Of a stretch of 53,554 bases of DNA, positions 37,060-44,364 are shown piece after piece. A program made the position numbers and the translations under genes. The number at the start of each line of letters is the position of its first letter. Position 1 is the stretch's first letter. Under the pieces are notes generated by a model. It was not told where the DNA came from and did no database searches. It worked only from the letters and a program-made list of their open reading frames with translations. Origin of the DNA: Nitrospinota bacterium (GTDB lineage: Bacteria > Nitrospinota > Nitrospinia > Nitrospinales > VA-1); assembly GCA_027619975.1 (NCBI GenBank), contig JAQCGX010000023.1:1-53554 (forward strand). The letters run 5' to 3'.

Positions 37060-37973
37060 TTTTTCTTCTCCTTGCGGGAAGCGACCCCCAGGCAAAAATT
37101 ATAAAACAGGGCGGCGGCCAGGCGGCCGGTGCGTTCGTCCTCGATTGCCGGGTTGTATTCCGAAATGTCAAAAAGAGACACCGAGGGGTGACACCCGGAC
37201 CGATAGGCGATAGATACCGCGTCCTGAGCGCTCAACCCCAAAATTCCGGGGCAGGAGACCCCTGGCGCATCGGAGGCCGCCACCGAATCGAGGTCAAAAC
37301 TGACAAACACAGAAGAACATTTCCAGGCGAGATTGCCAAGCGAAGCCTGAAAACTGTCGATCACATATCCATGATGTTGAATTTCATCCAGCCACAGGAT
37401 GCGGCCCTTCTTAGCGCGAATATATTCGGCATGTTCCTGACTGCACTGGCTTCCCTGAGCACCGAATTCGATGAAGTTTTCGCCATCGAACCGATCATCT
37501 TCCAGCAACTGGCGAAACGAAGACCCGCTATGGGCCCGGCCATCCTTTAATGGACGAACGTCCAGGTGGGCATCAATATTGATGACCCCCACCATCTTAT
37601 CTTTCTGATGATGGAGCAGAGCTGAAACGTTGGGGTAGGATTGATCGTTCCCGCCTCCGATAACAAAAGGGATGCCCCCTTTTTTTAAAATGGAGGCGAC
37701 TTTCTCAGTCAACCGGGCGTGAGCTTCTTCAAGAGGGATGTCAGCCGGGATGTCACCGGCGTCGGTGACCGAAAGTGACGACAAGTCGATGTCTTTTTCA
37801 GGATTGTGAACCGTGCCGAACCGCTTGAGCCAGAATCGAAATTTCTCCGGCCCCAGCCGGGCTCCCGCACGGCCTCCGTTGAGGGAAACTCCCTGATCAT
37901 GAGGAAATCCCAAAAGAACGATATGACCACTTTCTCCTCTTCCAATAATATCCCACAGCCTGATATCGATCAT
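37056..37973 (-). CDS. hutG: arginase-family formimidoylglutamase-like protein
   Basis: Ureohydrolase-fold protein, probably cleaving N-formimidoylglutamate to glutamate and formamide as the last hut step. About 305 residues from ATG 37973; an in-frame TTG at 38036 would add 21. Metal-binding motifs: NIDAHLDVRP (DxHxD) and VSFDLDSV (DxD) are intact, but the first motif is GGGNDQSYP, where Asn takes the place of the usual manganese-ligand His (GGGH/GGDH). HSGSSFRQL matches the substrate-loop HSGTPFRQ of HutG. A promoter lies so close (TATATA at 37985-37980) that the transcript would begin at the ATG. First gene of the hutGU unit. Confidence 0.88.
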   Translation of the reverse strand: MIDIRLWDIIGRGESGHIVLLGFPHDQGVSLNGGRAGARLGPEKFRFWLKRFGTVHNPEKDIDLSSLSVTDAGDIPADIPLEEAHARLTEKVASILKKGGIPFVIGGGNDQSYPNVSALLHHQKDKMVGVINIDAHLDVRPLKDGRAHSGSSFRQLLEDDRFDGENFIEFGAQGSQCSQEHAEYIRAKKGRILWLDEIQHHGYVIDSFQASLGNLAWKCSSVFVSFDLDSVAASDAPGVSCPGILGLSAQDAVSIAYRSGCHPSVSLFDISEYNPAIEDERTGRLAAALFYNFCLGVASRKEKKK

Positions 37974-37979
37974 ACTACT

Positions 37980-38012
37980 TATATAAGTCCTGCCGGGCTG
38001 TTTGTAAACAGC
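37980..38012 (-). promoter_or_regulatory. hutGU promoter with overlapping palindromic operator
   Basis: On the minus strand TTTACA (38008-38003), 17 bases, TATATA (37985-37980). The -35 box lies inside the inverted repeat GCTGTTT-GT-AAACAGC (37997-38012, perfect 7-base arms), an ideal place for a repressor. The -10 ends six bases before the ATG, which predicts a leaderless or nearly leaderless mRNA. Regulator unknown; none of the flanking genes encodes one. Confidence 0.6.
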
Positions 38013-38047
38013 GTATTGTCCGGGGACAAAAGACAACGCTTAAAATC

Positions 38048-38076
38048 TTGTAAGCGGCAGTCTTATTTGTTATATT
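38048..38076 (+). promoter_or_regulatory. sigma70 promoter for the ferritin-like gene
   Basis: TTGTAA (38048-38053), 17 bases, TATATT (38071-38076). Transcription would start near 38083, giving a leader of about 29 bases with AAGGAG before the ATG. It is divergent from, and about 35 bases from, the hutGU operator. Confidence 0.6.
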
Positions 38077-38111
38077 TCAGGATTCAAAATTCTAATTAAG
38101 GAGAATCCCTA

Positions 38112-38516
38112 ATGTCCGCAGCCGCCGAAGCTTTAAAAAAGGCTATCGAGCATGAGAAACTGGCTCTCGAAAGATATAAAGAGGCCATGAATTGCTCCAC
38201 CCACGATGAAACCCGAGAAACCCTGAAAAAAATCGCTGCCGATAAAAACCAGCAAATCGATTCCCTGTCCTGGATGGTTCTGGCTGAGGCGGGTCAATTG
38301 GAAGACCGAGCCGAGTCGGAAGAAGCTGAAGCTCCAAAGAGCAACGCCAGTAAGTGTCCTTTTTCAGGAGCGCTCAAGGAAATGGGCGTTGACATCACCA
38401 AAATGGGTGAAATGTCTCCTGAAATGATGGAAAAGATGATGGGCGGTATGTCGCGTGAGGAAATGGCCAAATCGATGGGACTCACTCCTGATGCAGGCAG
38501 TGAGAAAAAAGCGTAA
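38112..38516 (+). CDS. small protein with ferritin-like helices and a Met-rich tail
   Basis: Predicted 134 residues with an excellent ribosome-binding site (AAGGAG). The first 65 residues form two helices, EHEKLALERYKEAMNCSTHDETRETLKKIAADKNQQIDSL, with the Glu-x-x-Tyr spacing of rubrerythrin-type ferritin-like domains, but only half of a four-helix bundle, so it would have to dimerise. A linker rich in Glu/Ala follows, then CPFSGALKEMGVDITKMGEMSPEMMEKMMGGMSREEMAKSMG, very Met-rich. Metal binding is plausible but unproven. It is followed at once by a zinc-ribbon gene and probably co-transcribed with it. Confidence 0.75.
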   Translation: MSAAAEALKKAIEHEKLALERYKEAMNCSTHDETRETLKKIAADKNQQIDSLSWMVLAEAGQLEDRAESEEAEAPKSNASKCPFSGALKEMGVDITKMGEMSPEMMEKMMGGMSREEMAKSMGLTPDAGSEKKA

Positions 38517-38533
38517 TCCTGACAACCCTCTCT

Positions 38534-38947
38534 ATGCCTTCTCCCAAACCCATAGACCTTCTTGTCGCTTGCCGGGCGTGCGAGATTGAAAATCTGATCA
38601 ACAGCTATACCCCTGACCTGCCTGCCGTGTGCAGTCAGTGTCGGGAACGGCTGATTGACCTGAGTCTTGTCGATACCCACCAGGAAATCAAATGTGGAGA
38701 TTGCGGGATGGTCCTGCTTCTCCCCAAAGACACCGAAGTCTCCAGGGAATCGACCTGTCGTTGTGGAAGCTCCAATCTGTTTCTTCAAACGGCGCCAACC
38801 ATCCCACTTCTGGCTCAGGAGGCTGGGGCGTTCAAAGATGAAGACGCTGACCCTGCAAACGATGATTTCGACTGGTGTCGTCCCTCTTCCACTGACGAAA
38901 TGTCGGAGGATTACAACGACGTATTCGACAACGACCCGGGGTTTTAA
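38534..38947 (+). CDS. zinc-ribbon protein, 137 residues
   Basis: Cysteine pairs CRAC, CSQC, CGDC and CRC (near residues 14-17, 33-36, 54-57 and 75-77) suggest two zinc ribbons. The C-terminal third is acidic and disordered (DEDADPANDDFDW...DEMSEDYNDVFDNDPGF). No known family identified. Starts 17 bases after the ferritin-like gene. The stop is directly followed by the repeat-derived hairpin CCTCCTTCGCGGAGG. Confidence 0.72.
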   Translation: MPSPKPIDLLVACRACEIENLINSYTPDLPAVCSQCRERLIDLSLVDTHQEIKCGDCGMVLLLPKDTEVSRESTCRCGSSNLFLQTAPTIPLLAQEAGAFKDEDADPANDDFDWCRPSSTDEMSEDYNDVFDNDPGF

Positions 38948-39330
38948 TCCTCCTTCGCGGAGGGCGACCAGGCCCCGGCCTGGAGCGAATTTGCTCACGA
39001 CGGGCAGCGCTTTCTGATTTTCATTTAAACTTTGTCAATTTATAAACCCATCGAACGTTAACATTGGGTCCAGCGTCACGCTGGCGGCAGACGCTTGTGA
39101 TATCCTTTCCGCTGCCTTCATCCCTGTCATATCTCCTCCATAAATTTCATGCCCCGGAGGGGGGTAGCAAGGGAACGCTTCGCTCACGAATCGCCCCTTG
39201 CTGGCGATCATTTTCGATTCCGATTTGAATTGGAAAATTCGGCTCGAAATTTTCCCCCGAACCTCCCCCCTTCCAACTTCCCCAGTGGGTGAAGGTTACG
39301 AGGCGCAAAGCAAAGTATTCTTATTTTTCA
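38948..39330. repeat. composite repeat region between zinc-ribbon and DHH genes
   Basis: In order: the hairpin CCTCC-TTCGC-GGAGG (38950-38964), a palindrome CCAGGCCCCGGCCTGG, a module with TTTGCTCACGAC, the 43-bp unit (39042-39084), the ~40-bp unit (39086-39126), then GGAGG-type and GCTTCGCTCACGA fragments to about 39200 and further low-complexity DNA. The first three modules reappear in the same order at 42400-42494 and 42495-42674. No credible gene is seen here. Confidence 0.7.
39042..39084. repeat. 43-bp hairpin repeat, copy 2
   Basis: ATAAACCCATCGAACGTTAA, then CATTGGGTCCAGCG and the palindrome CCAGCG-TCA-CGCTGG. Same length and orientation as copies at 10231, 42452 and 42632. Confidence 0.8.
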
Positions 39331-39341
39331 ACACTATTCCC

Positions 39342-39371
39342 TTGTCATTTATAAGGAAACCCCCTTATAAT
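39342..39371 (+). promoter_or_regulatory. sigma70 promoter for the DHH gene
   Basis: TTGTCA (39342-39347), 18 bases, TATAAT (39366-39371). The start would be near 39378, with a leader of about 130 bases before the ATG at 39508. No feature recognised in the leader. Confidence 0.55.
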
Positions 39372-39507
39372 CGGAAGGTCGATACCAAGTGGAACTCATT
39401 GAAATATTGGCTAAAACGACTATTAAACCAGCCGATTTTCCTACTCTAAATTGCACAACAACCGCATTTGTTTTACAATCAACACGTGCTTAATCCAATA
39501 AATCATT

Positions 39508-40713
39508 ATGAAACAAAAAGTTCCAACTCCAAAAGAGCTGTGGGAAGGTAATCTCGAGCAAGCCACCTCGATCATTGAGTCCCATCATACCTTTCTGTTC
39601 AGCGCTGATATCGATCCTGATTCCGTAGGGGCCATGATGTCCCTTTCGCTTTACCTCAGGATGCTGGACAAGCAGGTTTATATTGTCATTTCCAATGCCT
39701 TGGGTGAAAACCTGAATTATCTGGAAAAAATGATCGATTACAACGGCATCCACACGCTTCGCACTACCGATGAAATTGCCGGCGTCAAGGATGTGGTCGA
39801 TGCGGTTATTTTCTGCGATACAGCCAATACCAAGCTGGTTCCCTTTTACCCTTTCATTTGGGAGCACCTGCTATCGCGCAACCTCCCCGTCATTGAAATC
39901 GACCACCATTTTGGAGCCGACAGCGAAAAACTGTCGGACCATGGGGTGACTCTGTTTCGCAAAGCCAATGCCACAACGGAAATCACCGGGGAACTTCTCA
40001 AAAAACTGCACCAAAAATACCCAGAGAAACCGCATCCCTTTAATCAGAGAAATATCGTCATCAGTATCCTGACGGGTATTCTTGGCGATACGGTTGGCGG
40101 GCGAACAGTCCCCTGTAAACAAAGCTACGTTCAATGGGTCGGGTCCCTGGGAAATAAGCTGAAAAGGAATACGCGCTGGAGGAAACCGAATGGCGCTCGA
40201 CCAGGGGATGATAAAAAAACCAAGTTTGGCAATCCACAGCAGATCCTGGATTATTTGAACCGGCTGTCTCTCGACCAGGAAGTTTGCATTAAAAGTTTGA
40301 AAAAGCGGATGGTGGTTGAGGGTGATGTGTGCTCCCTCAATCTTTTAAACTCTACTTATTCCCAGGTCGAGGATGTCTGTCGGCCCTACGACTCGCCCTG
40401 GTTTGCCTATATTCTGGGTTTTCTATTGGACCAAATCCCCAACACATCCGGCAAAGTGGGTCTGCTTTATTTTCATGGCAAAAATGCGGATGACAGAGAC
40501 TGCATTTATATCAAAATGCGGCGGTCCACCGATTATTCAGGAATCGACCTTAGAACCACAGAATGTCAACTGCGGGCCGTCTTCGGCGGAAAATACATGG
40601 GCGGCGGCGGGCATCCGGGAGCGGCTTCCTTCCGCATTCATCCGCACGATGAAAACGAGTTTCTGGCAAAATTCGAAAAGGTCGTGGAATCCATTCAGAA
40701 AACCATCGTTTGA
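39508..40713 (+). CDS. DHH-family phosphoesterase (NrnA-like)
   Basis: Predicted 401 residues. N-terminal DHH domain: FSADIDPDSVGAMMSLSLYL (metal Asp residues), AVIFCDTAN, and the signature EIDHHFGADSE. C-terminal DHHA1 domain with GGKYMGGGGHPGAASFRI. This pair is typical of NrnA-type oligoribonuclease / pAp phosphatases and of cyclic-dinucleotide-degrading relatives. The usual first motif His-x-x-x-DxD is altered at its first residue (SADIDPD). A segment near residues 205-240 (KRNTRWRKPNGARPGDDKKTKFG) is basic and unusual for the family, perhaps an RNA-binding insertion. Confidence 0.85.
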   Translation: MKQKVPTPKELWEGNLEQATSIIESHHTFLFSADIDPDSVGAMMSLSLYLRMLDKQVYIVISNALGENLNYLEKMIDYNGIHTLRTTDEIAGVKDVVDAVIFCDTANTKLVPFYPFIWEHLLSRNLPVIEIDHHFGADSEKLSDHGVTLFRKANATTEITGELLKKLHQKYPEKPHPFNQRNIVISILTGILGDTVGGRTVPCKQSYVQWVGSLGNKLKRNTRWRKPNGARPGDDKKTKFGNPQQILDYLNRLSLDQEVCIKSLKKRMVVEGDVCSLNLLNSTYSQVEDVCRPYDSPWFAYILGFLLDQIPNTSGKVGLLYFHGKNADDRDCIYIKMRRSTDYSGIDLRTTECQLRAVFGGKYMGGGGHPGAASFRIHPHDENEFLAKFEKVVESIQKTIV

Positions 40714-40768
40714 GAACACTACCTGCCTCCCTCTTTTCTCTCAATCTCCACTAAAAAATTTAATCTCT

Positions 40769-40946
40769 AGGGCACCTCTAAAAATTGACTAAATGTTCTT
40801 ATATCGTCAATTCAAAGAAGTGTCTTTGTTATAGTGGGACAGGCTTTCCAGCCTGTTCGCACGGGCTGGAAAGCCCGTGCCACTGATTTAAGAAACTCTT
40901 TACAATGTTCAATTCCCTTTTAAAAACTAATTTTCAGAGGTGCCCT
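40769..40946. mobile_element. MITE-like dispersed repeat, copy D
   Basis: Termini AGGGCACCTCTAAAAATTGA and AATTTTCAGAGGTGCCCT form inverted repeats; the pair CACC/GGTG differs from CATC/GATG of copy C at both ends together. Core with hairpins GACAGGCTTTCCAGCCTGTT and GCACGGGCTGGAAAGCCCGTGC, as in copy A. Its right terminus encodes the last residues (GHL) and the stop of the flippase gene on the minus strand. Confidence 0.82.
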
Positions 40947-42394
40947 CTATTTAATATTCTTCTGAATATTAACCGGTCAAAATCATTGAACGTTTTTAAG
41001 ACCCCCAACACCGCAAAATAAAGCACGATGCTCAAAAGAACAGCGGGGACTAAAGCAAGCGTGTCCCAACCCATCAGTAACACAGCCATTGCCCCTGCCG
41101 CCAGAACAGGACGCCAGAGCAACACGAGGATTTTTGTGTTCCCGCAAATTTCCCGGACCTTGAAATAATAAACGCCAAACAGCAAAAATTGCGTCAGCGT
41201 GGCGGCCCAGGCCGCTCCCTCCATGCCCCATTTCGGGATTAGAAACAAATTCAAAAACACATTGAAAACTGCCGCCCCGCCTGTTATTTGCAAAACGCTG
41301 CGGGTTTTGTTTTGCGACAGCAACAGATAGGCCGCCAGATCGTTCAAACACAGCAGAGGAAAGCCCAGGGACATAATCATTAAAACCGTCCCGCCCGTAT
41401 CAAAGGAGGCCCCGTAAAGCAGACCCAGTAGCCGGGGAGCGAGAAGAAACATGCCCACCGACAGCGGGATGCTGATCAGAAGCAAATAGCGGACGGTTTG
41501 CTGCCAGATTTTTTGGTAATGATCGCTCCCCTCCTTGAAGGTTTTCGCCAATACCGGAAACACTCCCAAACGGATACTGGCAATCAACAAGGAAAGCGTT
41601 TCAATCAATTTGAACGCCGCAGAATACCATCCCGTCTCCAGTTCCCCGCGCAGGAAAAACAACAACACCGCATCGATGCGGAAATATATATAGGTGAACA
41701 GGAGCAATCCGCATAAAGGCAATGCACCCTTGAAAATCTCCCGCACCAATTGGCGATCAGACGCCGGCGGTGACGGCTCTGAATATATAACAGCCATCTG
41801 CCGATGAGCGGCCACAAGAATAAGAACTGCAGAAACAAAAAAAGCGGTGGAGAATATCACCACATCGCCTCCCTGAAGTAAAACCGCCAACCCCAGGAAA
41901 AAAAACAATGTCCGTTGCGCAATCAATAAAATGGAAACGATGCGCATGTGTTCAAAGGCGCGGAACACTGCCATGTACATTTCGGTGTATCCATTGATCA
42001 TCAACGCCAGCCCAATGGCCACAGCGGCAAGAAGGCTCACCGGTTCCAGAGCCGCCATCCACAAAGCTCCCGCCAAAACCAGCCCCGTCGCCAAAGATAA
42101 TTTCAACTTCATTACCAACACGTTTTGGAGATAGCCAGAGGCATTTTGCGGATGGCGGCTGACTTCCCGGGTCAAAAAAATGCTGAGGCCCGCATCGATG
42201 AATACGATAAGGGCACCCGTAGCCGCGAAAGCAAAACTGAAAATGCCGTACCCCTCGCCTCCCAGAAACCGGGCGGCAATAATCTGGGTCACGAGAGCGA
42301 TGACTTTTGAAAACCCCTCTGCGCCAAACAGCCAGATGGAGTTCTTTACCAGCCTTTCCGCTTTCTCGGCTTTTTCTTTGAGAGGTCCATCCAT
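40934..42394 (-). CDS. flippase of the oligosaccharide exporter (MOP) family
   Basis: About 486 residues with 12-14 membrane helices. The N-terminus NSIWLFGAEGFSKVIALVTQIIAARFLGGEGYGIFSFAFA is typical of Wzx/RfbX-type flippases that move lipid-linked glycans across the inner membrane. ATG 42394 is chosen because GGAG lies eight bases upstream; a longer frame to 42439 would add 15 residues encoded by repeat DNA. The last codons and stop come from MITE copy D. No glycosyltransferase cluster adjoins it, so its substrate is unknown. Confidence 0.88.
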   Translation of the reverse strand: MDGPLKEKAEKAERLVKNSIWLFGAEGFSKVIALVTQIIAARFLGGEGYGIFSFAFAATGALIVFIDAGLSIFLTREVSRHPQNASGYLQNVLVMKLKLSLATGLVLAGALWMAALEPVSLLAAVAIGLALMINGYTEMYMAVFRAFEHMRIVSILLIAQRTLFFFLGLAVLLQGGDVVIFSTAFFVSAVLILVAAHRQMAVIYSEPSPPASDRQLVREIFKGALPLCGLLLFTYIYFRIDAVLLFFLRGELETGWYSAAFKLIETLSLLIASIRLGVFPVLAKTFKEGSDHYQKIWQQTVRYLLLISIPLSVGMFLLAPRLLGLLYGASFDTGGTVLMIMSLGFPLLCLNDLAAYLLLSQNKTRSVLQITGGAAVFNVFLNLFLIPKWGMEGAAWAATLTQFLLFGVYYFKVREICGNTKILVLLWRPVLAAGAMAVLLMGWDTLALVPAVLLSIVLYFAVLGVLKTFNDFDRLIFRRILNRGHL

Positions 42395-42399
42395 CGTTT

Positions 42400-42637
42400 C
42401 AACTCCTTCGCGGAGAGTGACTTTGCTAACGACGTGCAATATTTCTCGCCAATAAATCTATCACACGTCAATACTGGGTCCAGCGTCACGCTGGCTCCTT
42501 GGCGGAGGGCGAGTTTGCTCACGGCATGTAATGTTTTCTGGCCCCGCTACGCGGAGAAGAAAAACTCAGCGCGTGTGATATTTCACACTTGCCTTCATGC
42601 CCCGCAGGGGTAAAGCGGAATTCAGCCAGCTATAAAC
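42400..42637. repeat. composite repeat region upstream of the flippase
   Basis: Two tandem composite units: CTCCTTCGCGGAG, then TTTGCTAACGACGTGCAATATTT, then a 43-bp unit; and again CTCCTTGGCGGAGG, TTTGCTCACGGCATGTAATG, CCGCTACGCGG, the ~40-bp unit (42567-42603, with GTGTGA-TATT-TCACAC), then a further 43-bp unit that runs into the OppA gene. Order matches 38948-39084. No gene seen. Confidence 0.72.
42452..42494. repeat. 43-bp hairpin repeat, copy 3
   Basis: ATAAATCTATCACACGTCAA, then TACTGGGTCCAGCG, ending in CCAGCG-TCA-CGCTGG. Located upstream of the flippase start region. Confidence 0.8.
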
Positions 42638-42674
42638 CTATCGAACGTCAATATTGAGTCCAGCGTCACGCTGG
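42632..42674. repeat. 43-bp hairpin repeat, copy 4 (within coding sequence)
   Basis: ATAAACCTATCGAACGTCAA, then TATTGAGTCCAGCG, ending in CCAGCG-TCA-CGCTGG. On the minus strand it encodes the last dozen residues (about DQRDAGLNIDVR) and the stop of the OppA-type gene. Confidence 0.82.
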
Positions 42675-44269
42675 TCCAGGTGAATCCGCTTGATGTACAG
42701 AAGCTCCATCGAGTTCATTTCGAGTCCCTTGATGTGCGGTTTGATGAGCAGGTTTTGCACCTGAATAAAAAGCGAGATCATCGCTGTATCGATTTCGGTC
42801 AATAGCGTCTGCGCCTCGTCGTAAAGGGCCTGGCGTTGTTTTGGATCGCGAATGACCGGGCCTTTCGCTACCAGTTCATCATAACGGGAATTGGCCCAGC
42901 GCAGGCGGTTATTGCCGCTGGTGGAAATAAACAGGTTCATGAAATTATCCGGGTCGGGGAAATCCGCCCCCCAGCCCAACCGGAACAGAGGCGGCGGGTC
43001 CATCTGCAACCGACTGAGAAACACCTTCCACTCCTGGCTTTCAAATTCAATGTCCACATTCAGATGTTGCTTCCATTGCGCTTGCAGAAATTCGGCGATG
43101 AGCCGGTTGCGGCTTTCTGTATTGAACATGGCTTGCGTGACAGGAAAGCCTTTGCCCTCCGGGTAGCCGGCGTCCGCTAACAACCGGCGCGCTTTTTCAG
43201 GGTTAAATTTTGGCCCGATATCCGGGTTGTAGCCAAACATGCCTTTCGGAATCCAGGAGGAAGTTGGAATTTCTCCTCCCTGGAGGATGATCGGAATTTG
43301 CGAGCGATCCACAGCGTGTGAAAATGCTTGCCGCACGCGAACGTCATCGAAAGGCGGTTTCTCGACATTGAAGCCGTAATAATACCCCCGCAACTGCGGC
43401 AGGCTTCGGTAATCCGGGCTATTTTTATAATGTGGTATCGCTACCGGCGGCAGTTCCAGAATATCCAGTTCCCCGGTTTCATAAAGGGTCAAGGCGGTGG
43501 TCGGTTCCTCCACAACATAAATCAGGACCGTATCGATCGCTGGCCGTCCTTCGTAGTGACGGTCGTTGGCCTTTAAGATCAGCTTGTATTCGTGTTTCCA
43601 TTCATCCAGGGTGAAGGGGCCATTGGTCACGATATTTCCCGGTTCGGTCCAGAGATCTCCGTACCGCTCCACAATATCCTCTCGCATGGGAAACGTCACC
43701 ATGAAGGTCACGATACTTGGAAAATAAACCACCGGTTTTTTGAGTTTGACTTCGAGCACCGTGGGAGTAACCGCGCGCACCCCCACTTTTGCAGGGTCGG
43801 TTATTTTCCCTGAGTTGTACTCTGCGGCATTTTCAATATCAAACAGAAAATAAGCGTACTGGGCGGCGGTTGCCGGGTTGAGCAGGCGTTTCCAGGAGTA
43901 TTCAAAGTCGTGGGCAGTGACCGGTTTTCCGTCACTCCAGAACACATCGTCACGCAAATAAAAAGTGATGACCCTGCCGTTTTCGGAAAATTCCCAGCGT
44001 TTTGCCACGGCAGGAACCGCTTCCAGATCGGCATTATACTGAGTGAGTCCTTCCATGAGATTGGTGAGGATATTGAAGGAGATGCTATCCGTCGCCAGCG
44101 ACCAATCCAGAGTGGGCGGCTCGGCCCTGACCGCCATGCGAAACGACCGTCCATGATTGTCAATGGAATCGGTGCAGGCGGATATTATCCCCAGCAGGAT
44201 AATAAACGAAAATGTCCGTAAGTAGCTGGTTAGCAAGGCTTTAACGTTGACAGGAATCATCAAATTCAT
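42638..44269 (-). CDS. peptide/oligopeptide ABC transporter substrate-binding lipoprotein
   Basis: Family 5 solute-binding protein (OppA/DppA type), 543 residues. N-terminal lipoprotein signal with FIILLGIISAC (modified Cys near 32). Then MAVRAEPPTLDWSLATD, NLMEGLTQYNADLEAVPAVAKRWEFSENGRVITFYLRDDVFWSDGKPVTAHDFEYSWKR, the classic family signature, and VRQAFSHAVDRSQIP. No permease or ATPase genes follow, so it is an orphan binding protein here. Start ATG 44269 (a second ATG at 44260 is possible). The last ~12 residues are encoded by a dispersed repeat, so the native C-terminus may have been replaced. Confidence 0.93.
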   Translation of the reverse strand: MNLMIPVNVKALLTSYLRTFSFIILLGIISACTDSIDNHGRSFRMAVRAEPPTLDWSLATDSISFNILTNLMEGLTQYNADLEAVPAVAKRWEFSENGRVITFYLRDDVFWSDGKPVTAHDFEYSWKRLLNPATAAQYAYFLFDIENAAEYNSGKITDPAKVGVRAVTPTVLEVKLKKPVVYFPSIVTFMVTFPMREDIVERYGDLWTEPGNIVTNGPFTLDEWKHEYKLILKANDRHYEGRPAIDTVLIYVVEEPTTALTLYETGELDILELPPVAIPHYKNSPDYRSLPQLRGYYYGFNVEKPPFDDVRVRQAFSHAVDRSQIPIILQGGEIPTSSWIPKGMFGYNPDIGPKFNPEKARRLLADAGYPEGKGFPVTQAMFNTESRNRLIAEFLQAQWKQHLNVDIEFESQEWKVFLSRLQMDPPPLFRLGWGADFPDPDNFMNLFISTSGNNRLRWANSRYDELVAKGPVIRDPKQRQALYDEAQTLLTEIDTAMISLFIQVQNLLIKPHIKGLEMNSMELLYIKRIHLDQRDAGLNIDVR

Positions 44270-44307
44270 AGGCTAAGAGAATAGCATTCTTTCCACCATA
44301 TTAATCC

Positions 44308-44335
44308 TTTACTTTTCAAGGGACATCGCTAGAAT
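44308..44335 (+). promoter_or_regulatory. possible promoter for the LRR genes
   Basis: TTTACT (44308-44313), 16 bases, TAGAAT (44330-44335), giving a short leader of about 23 bases to ATG 44365. Confidence 0.45.
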
Positions 44336-44364
44336 AAAATCCTTTAATCCAATCAAGAAATTTT

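Noticed and set aside
39198-39449. 83-codon plus-strand frame before the DHH gene
   Set aside because: Built from repeat and low-complexity DNA and overlaps a likely promoter; no start signal.
42395-42439. N-terminal extension of the flippase
   Set aside because: Encoded by dispersed repeat DNA; ATG 42394 has GGAG at ideal spacing.
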